Positions 50,952 through 53,964 of a stretch of 53,964 bases of DNA are shown here, one piece after another. The position numbers and the translations under genes were made by a program. Source of the stretch: Bacillota bacterium (GTDB lineage Bacteria; Bacillota; Negativicutes; Sporomusales; Sporomusaceae). The notes beneath the pieces were generated by a model. It ran no database searches. It saw only the letters and a program-made list of their open reading frames with translations, and was not told the origin of the DNA. Every line of letters starts with the position of its first letter. The stretch's first letter is position 1. The DNA lies in assembly GCA_023443285.1 (NCBI GenBank), contig JAEZVB010000029.1:1-53964 (forward strand), written 5' to 3'.

Positions 50952-51545
50952 ATGAAGGTCTATATTAACAAGGCTGGCGAGTTAGCATGTCGAGCGCCAG
51001 ATCCCCAAGCAACAGTGGCTAATTTAATCGATGCAATAGTTGGATTTTGCCAGATACATATTGACTGTACTGCATGCGGTAAAACTTGTTGTTCTGGACT
51101 CATCGTATATGCTGATCACATCTTTATTAATAATTTATCAAATACAGCCCGTCGAACCATGGATGAGCGCGATAGTTTGGATCTACCATTACGAATTTTG
51201 AAAATGGATCACACTATGAAGTGGACTCTGTTGCAAAATGATGATGGCAAATGTAAATTTCTCTCTCGACAAGGTCGATGTATGATCTATGAAGCGCGAC
51301 CGCTAGTATGCCGAATGCATACCTGCCTAAAAAGCGAACGTAGTTTCAAGGAAACAAAGGATAGCATATACTACGCATACCAAGAGGCGTTAAAAATTGA
51401 AATGAACAATTTATTATCTAAGGAAGTAAGTCAATCCACTCCTGACTACAACTACACCAACCCTCTTTTGGGAATGAACAATTATAACGCCGTCATATGT
51501 GATGTTGTCAAATGGTCTCATACAATGCGGCTACAGACAGAGTAA
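50952..51545 (+). CDS. YkgJ-family cysteine cluster protein
   Basis: The ATG at 50952 follows GAGGAGAGACGTA; an in-frame TTG at 50937 lies at the ribosome site. The 197-residue protein has the YkgJ/Zn-or-Fe cluster motif CTACGKTCCSG (Cys39, 42, 46, 47) and then GKCKFLSRQGRCMIYEARPLVCRMHTC, which gives the other three or four Cys. YkgJ proteins probably bind a metal or cluster and their role is unknown. It shares this motif type with the FliB-like protein 2 kb upstream. It is divergent from the sigma-K gene and ends in a strong terminator. Confidence 0.88.
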   Translation: MKVYINKAGELACRAPDPQATVANLIDAIVGFCQIHIDCTACGKTCCSGLIVYADHIFINNLSNTARRTMDERDSLDLPLRILKMDHTMKWTLLQNDDGKCKFLSRQGRCMIYEARPLVCRMHTCLKSERSFKETKDSIYYAYQEALKIEMNNLLSKEVSQSTPDYNYTNPLLGMNNYNAVICDVVKWSHTMRLQTE

Positions 51546-51576
51546 TATACCTTTGATTCCTTTTAATTCTGATAAA

Positions 51577-51619
51577 TAAAAAAAAGCTGTGGCACTAACT
51601 TTGGTGCCACAGTTTTTTT
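51577..51619. terminator. Bidirectional terminator after ykgJ
   Basis: A perfect 9-bp stem CTGTGGCAC/GTGCCACAG (51587-51595 and 51604-51612), flanked by A and T runs. It serves the YkgJ gene and the convergent small gene. Confidence 0.9.
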
Positions 51620-51630
51620 CTAACACGCTA

Positions 51631-51828
51631 TTAAAATGTGTAGGAAAAACTGCCATGAGTTCCATTTTCCCTAATAGAAAAGCCGCAGACAGTTTCCCAG
51701 CCATTTTGATTAGTGCAATTGCCGCCTAACCCCCAATATTGAAAATTGTTAATAGTATTGACCGGAATTGAAATATCCAGAACCACACCCAAGAAAATCC
51801 GGAGTATGTTTTGTCGATATTTTTTCAT
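51631..51828 (-). CDS. Small hypothetical protein, 65 residues
   Basis: GGAGATGATATTAC precedes the ATG. The basic start MKKYRQNILRIFLG is followed by a short hydrophobic stretch and an aromatic, Gly/Asn-rich body (YWGLGGNCTNQNGWETVCGFSIRENGTHGSFSYTF). Two Cys 12 residues apart could form a disulfide if exported. No family is recognised. A degraded copy of its 5' region is at 46115-46163, so the gene family has spread locally. Confidence 0.6.
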   Translation of the reverse strand: MKKYRQNILRIFLGVVLDISIPVNTINNFQYWGLGGNCTNQNGWETVCGFSIRENGTHGSFSYTF

Positions 51829-51891
51829 GTAATATCATCTCCTGTGAGAGCTAAGAATATCTACAGAATGACCGATCATAGCAAACAAGTT

Positions 51892-52776
51892 CTATTTCAC
51901 GATAAGATAGACATCAGAAACTGATCCTATGCCAGGGCCATAATGCAAAGCGTAAGCAGTTACTTGAATCGGTGTGTTTTGGGGCAGATAAGGGGCAAAG
52001 TTAATTTCATCAGGCGAATGGTTTGATCCCCCTGACCCGATCTTTTCCACAACCTGTCCATCGCATTTTACCTTATCTAAACCGCTAGCTACAACAAACC
52101 GTTTGACTGCATAACCAGATCGGAATTCCAAGAACAAAAGCTCACTGACTCGCCACTTATCTGTACCTGTAGTATTTCCAGCTAATAATAGCCTTTGGCC
52201 GGGATAAATAGTGACTTGCCCATTAAAGGCTGAAGTAATATGGTCAGGAGTCTTATTAAAAATAGTATCCACTTCCACACGTGGTTCTTTTTGATTCTGA
52301 GACAGGCTAGTGCTCGCCGCAGAGAACATTTTTTGCGCCTGAATAGCCGGATAAATGGGTTGAGGGCTATAGGGTGTGCTCGAAATGTAGGGCGACGTAG
52401 TTGTTTGAACCCAACGCTCGGCAAACCATCCGAACTGCTGATTACCAAGCGAATATAAACCAGCCATGCCGTTATTTCGGTCTACTCCCTGAAAAATACA
52501 GCCTACATATTGGTGGGATATTCCAGAATTACTGCGGTATAATTCAATTCTTCCATCAGGAAAAACTCTGCCTGTTAATTGGATATCAGATGATTGAAAA
52601 TTAGTAGGGTACAGAACGCCTTCTAATTGATCACCTTTCTCCAATAATACCATTTTGTATACCATGCCATTAGCGTTAAGTTTCCATTCTCCAGACAAAT
52701 TAAACGGTGAAGCACAAGCCAGGGTAGCAAAGGATAAAATCACTACTAACACGCAAAACAGGCGTAAATACCGCAC
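51892..52776 (-). CDS. Exported protein of unknown function
   Basis: The 294-residue protein has a clear signal peptide (YLRLFCVLVVILSFATLACASPF, probable cleavage after ACA-S). The first 130 residues look like a beta-rich lipocalin-type domain (FNLSGEWKLNANGMVYKMVLLEKGDQLEGVL), as seen in small DUF-type exported proteins. Then comes a Ser/Thr/Pro-rich linker (STPYSPQPIYP), and a second beta-rich half (residues 165-294). No catalytic motif is evident. A GAGGGGGA site lies before the ATG. It would reside in the periplasm or be secreted. Confidence 0.75.
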   Translation of the reverse strand: MRYLRLFCVLVVILSFATLACASPFNLSGEWKLNANGMVYKMVLLEKGDQLEGVLYPTNFQSSDIQLTGRVFPDGRIELYRSNSGISHQYVGCIFQGVDRNNGMAGLYSLGNQQFGWFAERWVQTTTSPYISSTPYSPQPIYPAIQAQKMFSAASTSLSQNQKEPRVEVDTIFNKTPDHITSAFNGQVTIYPGQRLLLAGNTTGTDKWRVSELLFLEFRSGYAVKRFVVASGLDKVKCDGQVVEKIGSGGSNHSPDEINFAPYLPQNTPIQVTAYALHYGPGIGSVSDVYLIVK

Positions 52777-53294
52777 GTAAAATCCCCCTCTTTACCATAT
52801 TTCAATATATATTTGTAAAGGCTAGGCTCTCTTCAATGCCGTCCCCTAATACAAAACAGCTCCACTTTTGTTTTCATCACATAATATGATTTCGGACTCG
52901 ATTCAGCCTAACCCATCCTATATTGTAGATATTTACCATAAAAATAATAAAATCCTGCAAACTATATAAAATTCACAGGATTAATACCTATCATTTTATG
53001 TTTTATTCTTAGAGATTCTTCTTTTTCGCCATTACCTACAACCTAGCAGATACCTCTGATACCTATTTTTGAAGAATAGCAGCGTGCGTAAAATATTTAT
53101 GCTATTGGTATTTGAAGGAAACTGGAAATCGATAGAGAAATATTTCCTATGTCCAAGTTGCGGCACCAAGATATAACCAGACTGCAAATTTTGCCCTTCT
53201 TTCACGAAACCATTATAATGAACGGCAAAGCTATGATGCTGGACACGTTCCCAAAGGTATGTCGACCATAAAATCGCAAAAAGGAGCCTGATCA
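52777..53294. other. Intergenic region, 518 bases
   Basis: Mostly A/T-rich. I see no recognisable gene. A 25-codon frame at 53099-53176 ends LCPSCGTKI, a zinc-ribbon-like half motif without a ribosome site, and a minus-strand frame at 53032-53295 looks spurious. No strong promoter was found; the exported protein gene at 53295 has AAAAAGGAG just before its ATG. Confidence 0.5.
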
Positions 53295-53930
53295 ATGAAA
53301 ACGATATTATCTATCTTATTTTGCATTACAATCTCACTATTTAATCTACCCGTACATGCTGAAGTTAGCGTGAATACCAACCTGGAATTAAAGCCGACCA
53401 TCGGTGTTCTTGTTGGCGGACAGGGAACCATCCGCACCAATGAAAAAGCAATGAAGACCGTCCTTGAAAAACTTGAAGAGAAATTCCCCAAATCTAAGTA
53501 CAACCTTGTTACTGACAAAGATTTAGCAAAAGATGCTTTAGTTTTTGCCGAAGATGAAGAAATAACCGGCATATCACAAATAAAGAAAGGACAATTGGCG
53601 AAGTTTGGGAAAAACCATAGCTTTGATTACATAATATCTCTATCATTTGGCGTTGGACATGGAAGATCTGGTATGAATTTCTGGACTGTTACTTATGATT
53701 CTGATGTAGATTTACAAGCCAAAGTAGTTGAAGTTACATCAGGAAATTATATTTATAGGCAAAATATTACTGGGCATGGTAGTAGTGCAGACATGTTTGG
53801 CATGCCAAGTTCTGTAGCCGCTTTTGCTGAAGCTACTAAAAAATGCATGGAGACATTTTGCAAAGAAATTGTAATCAGCCCCGTTAAACCAGAAAAAAGT
53901 GAAACGATACCTACAACAGAAAAGCAATAA
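53295..53930 (+). CDS. Exported protein of unknown function
   Basis: The 211-residue protein has a signal peptide (ILSILFCITISLFNLPVHA-EV) and a mature domain that is alpha/beta with TIGVLVGGQGTIRTNEKAMKTVLEKLEEKFP at the start and YIISLSFGVGHGRSGMNFWTVTYDSDVDLQAKVVEVTSGNYIYRQNITGHGSS in the middle. The second part resembles the beta-sheet core of DUF-type periplasmic proteins that assemble near LPS or capsule systems, but the match is not firm. The Ser/Thr/Pro/Lys-rich tail (KPEKSETIPTTEKQ) is likely disordered. AAAGGAGCC precedes the ATG. Confidence 0.75.
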   Translation: MKTILSILFCITISLFNLPVHAEVSVNTNLELKPTIGVLVGGQGTIRTNEKAMKTVLEKLEEKFPKSKYNLVTDKDLAKDALVFAEDEEITGISQIKKGQLAKFGKNHSFDYIISLSFGVGHGRSGMNFWTVTYDSDVDLQAKVVEVTSGNYIYRQNITGHGSSADMFGMPSSVAAFAEATKKCMETFCKEIVISPVKPEKSETIPTTEKQ

Positions 53931-53964
53931 AAGCTATAGACGTTTAAAGGGGGCGGGGTTATCG

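Noticed and set aside
53099..53176. A 25-residue plus-strand frame ending LCPSCGTKI.
   Set aside because: Zinc-ribbon-like half motif, but no ribosome site and too short to support.
53032..53295. An 87-residue minus-strand frame, starting at the plus-strand gene's ATG.
   Set aside because: It has no ribosome site, no family features, and overlaps the exported protein's start.

Overview
The window looks like a chromosomal segment of an endospore-forming, diderm Firmicute of the Negativicutes (Sporomusaceae type, such as Sporomusa or Pelosinus). This is inferred from a complete gerA-gerB-gerC germination operon, two near-perfect sigma-K promoters, an outer-membrane lipid A deacylase-like protein (PagL family), an RND efflux operon and many cyclic-di-GMP proteins in one place. 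Base composition is moderate and looks even across the window. I see no prophage, intact insertion sequence or CRISPR array. Genus and species cannot be fixed from the sequence alone.

Layout. 1-2.0 kb: the end of a CgeB-like glycosyltransferase, a beta-helix surface protein, and a decayed NiFe-hydrogenase large-subunit gene. 2.0-5.1 kb: a sigma-K-type cupin gene, tadA with tRNA-Ser(CGA), a doubly truncated Old Yellow Enzyme fragment, a nitroreductase and a UPF0178 protein. 5.1-7.6 kb: a membrane diguanylate cyclase divergent from a soluble chemoreceptor-like protein that is preceded by a c-di-GMP-I (GEMM) riboswitch and terminator. 7.6-16.5 kb: a minus-strand catabolic locus with a nucleoid-associated protein, a DUF401 permease, an SDR, a HisD/HpsN-type dehydrogenase, a ribose-type ABC importer and a DUF3786 protein. 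16.5-18.4 kb: a GGDEF/HD-GYP protein and a small Cys protein. 18.6-24.8 kb: tetR-mfp-rnd efflux operon followed by an amino acid permease.

25-30.5 kb: germination operon gerA-gerB with two tandem gerC copies, and a small convergent membrane protein that may be forespore-expressed. 30.5-34.3 kb: MFS transporter, DUF362 ferredoxin protein, and a marR-GNAT pair with a clear palindromic operator. 34.3-42.3 kb: YkuI-like EAL protein, alpha/beta hydrolase, an EamA exporter divergent from a MocR regulator, LysR, a MarR plus membrane protein pair under a double palindromic operator, and a DUF169 protein. 42.4-47.3 kb: LysM protein, two very small genes, a second GGDEF/HD-GYP protein, another EamA exporter, the PagL-like protein between two short repeats, and YciI. 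47.4-53.9 kb: a second MocR, a FliB-like Cys-cluster methylase, a sigma-K-driven small protein, a YkgJ-type protein and exported proteins of unknown function.

The main themes are c-di-GMP signalling (three GGDEF proteins, two with HD-GYP, one EAL, one riboswitch), spore formation and germination, efflux and transport next to dedicated regulators, and gene decay (hydrogenase, Old Yellow Enzyme, a lost small gene). No single large undescribed system is evident. The best leads are the riboswitch-controlled soluble chemoreceptor, the HpsN-type oxidation locus, the sigma-K regulon members, the MarR/membrane-protein pair and genes that seem to lack a canonical start codon.
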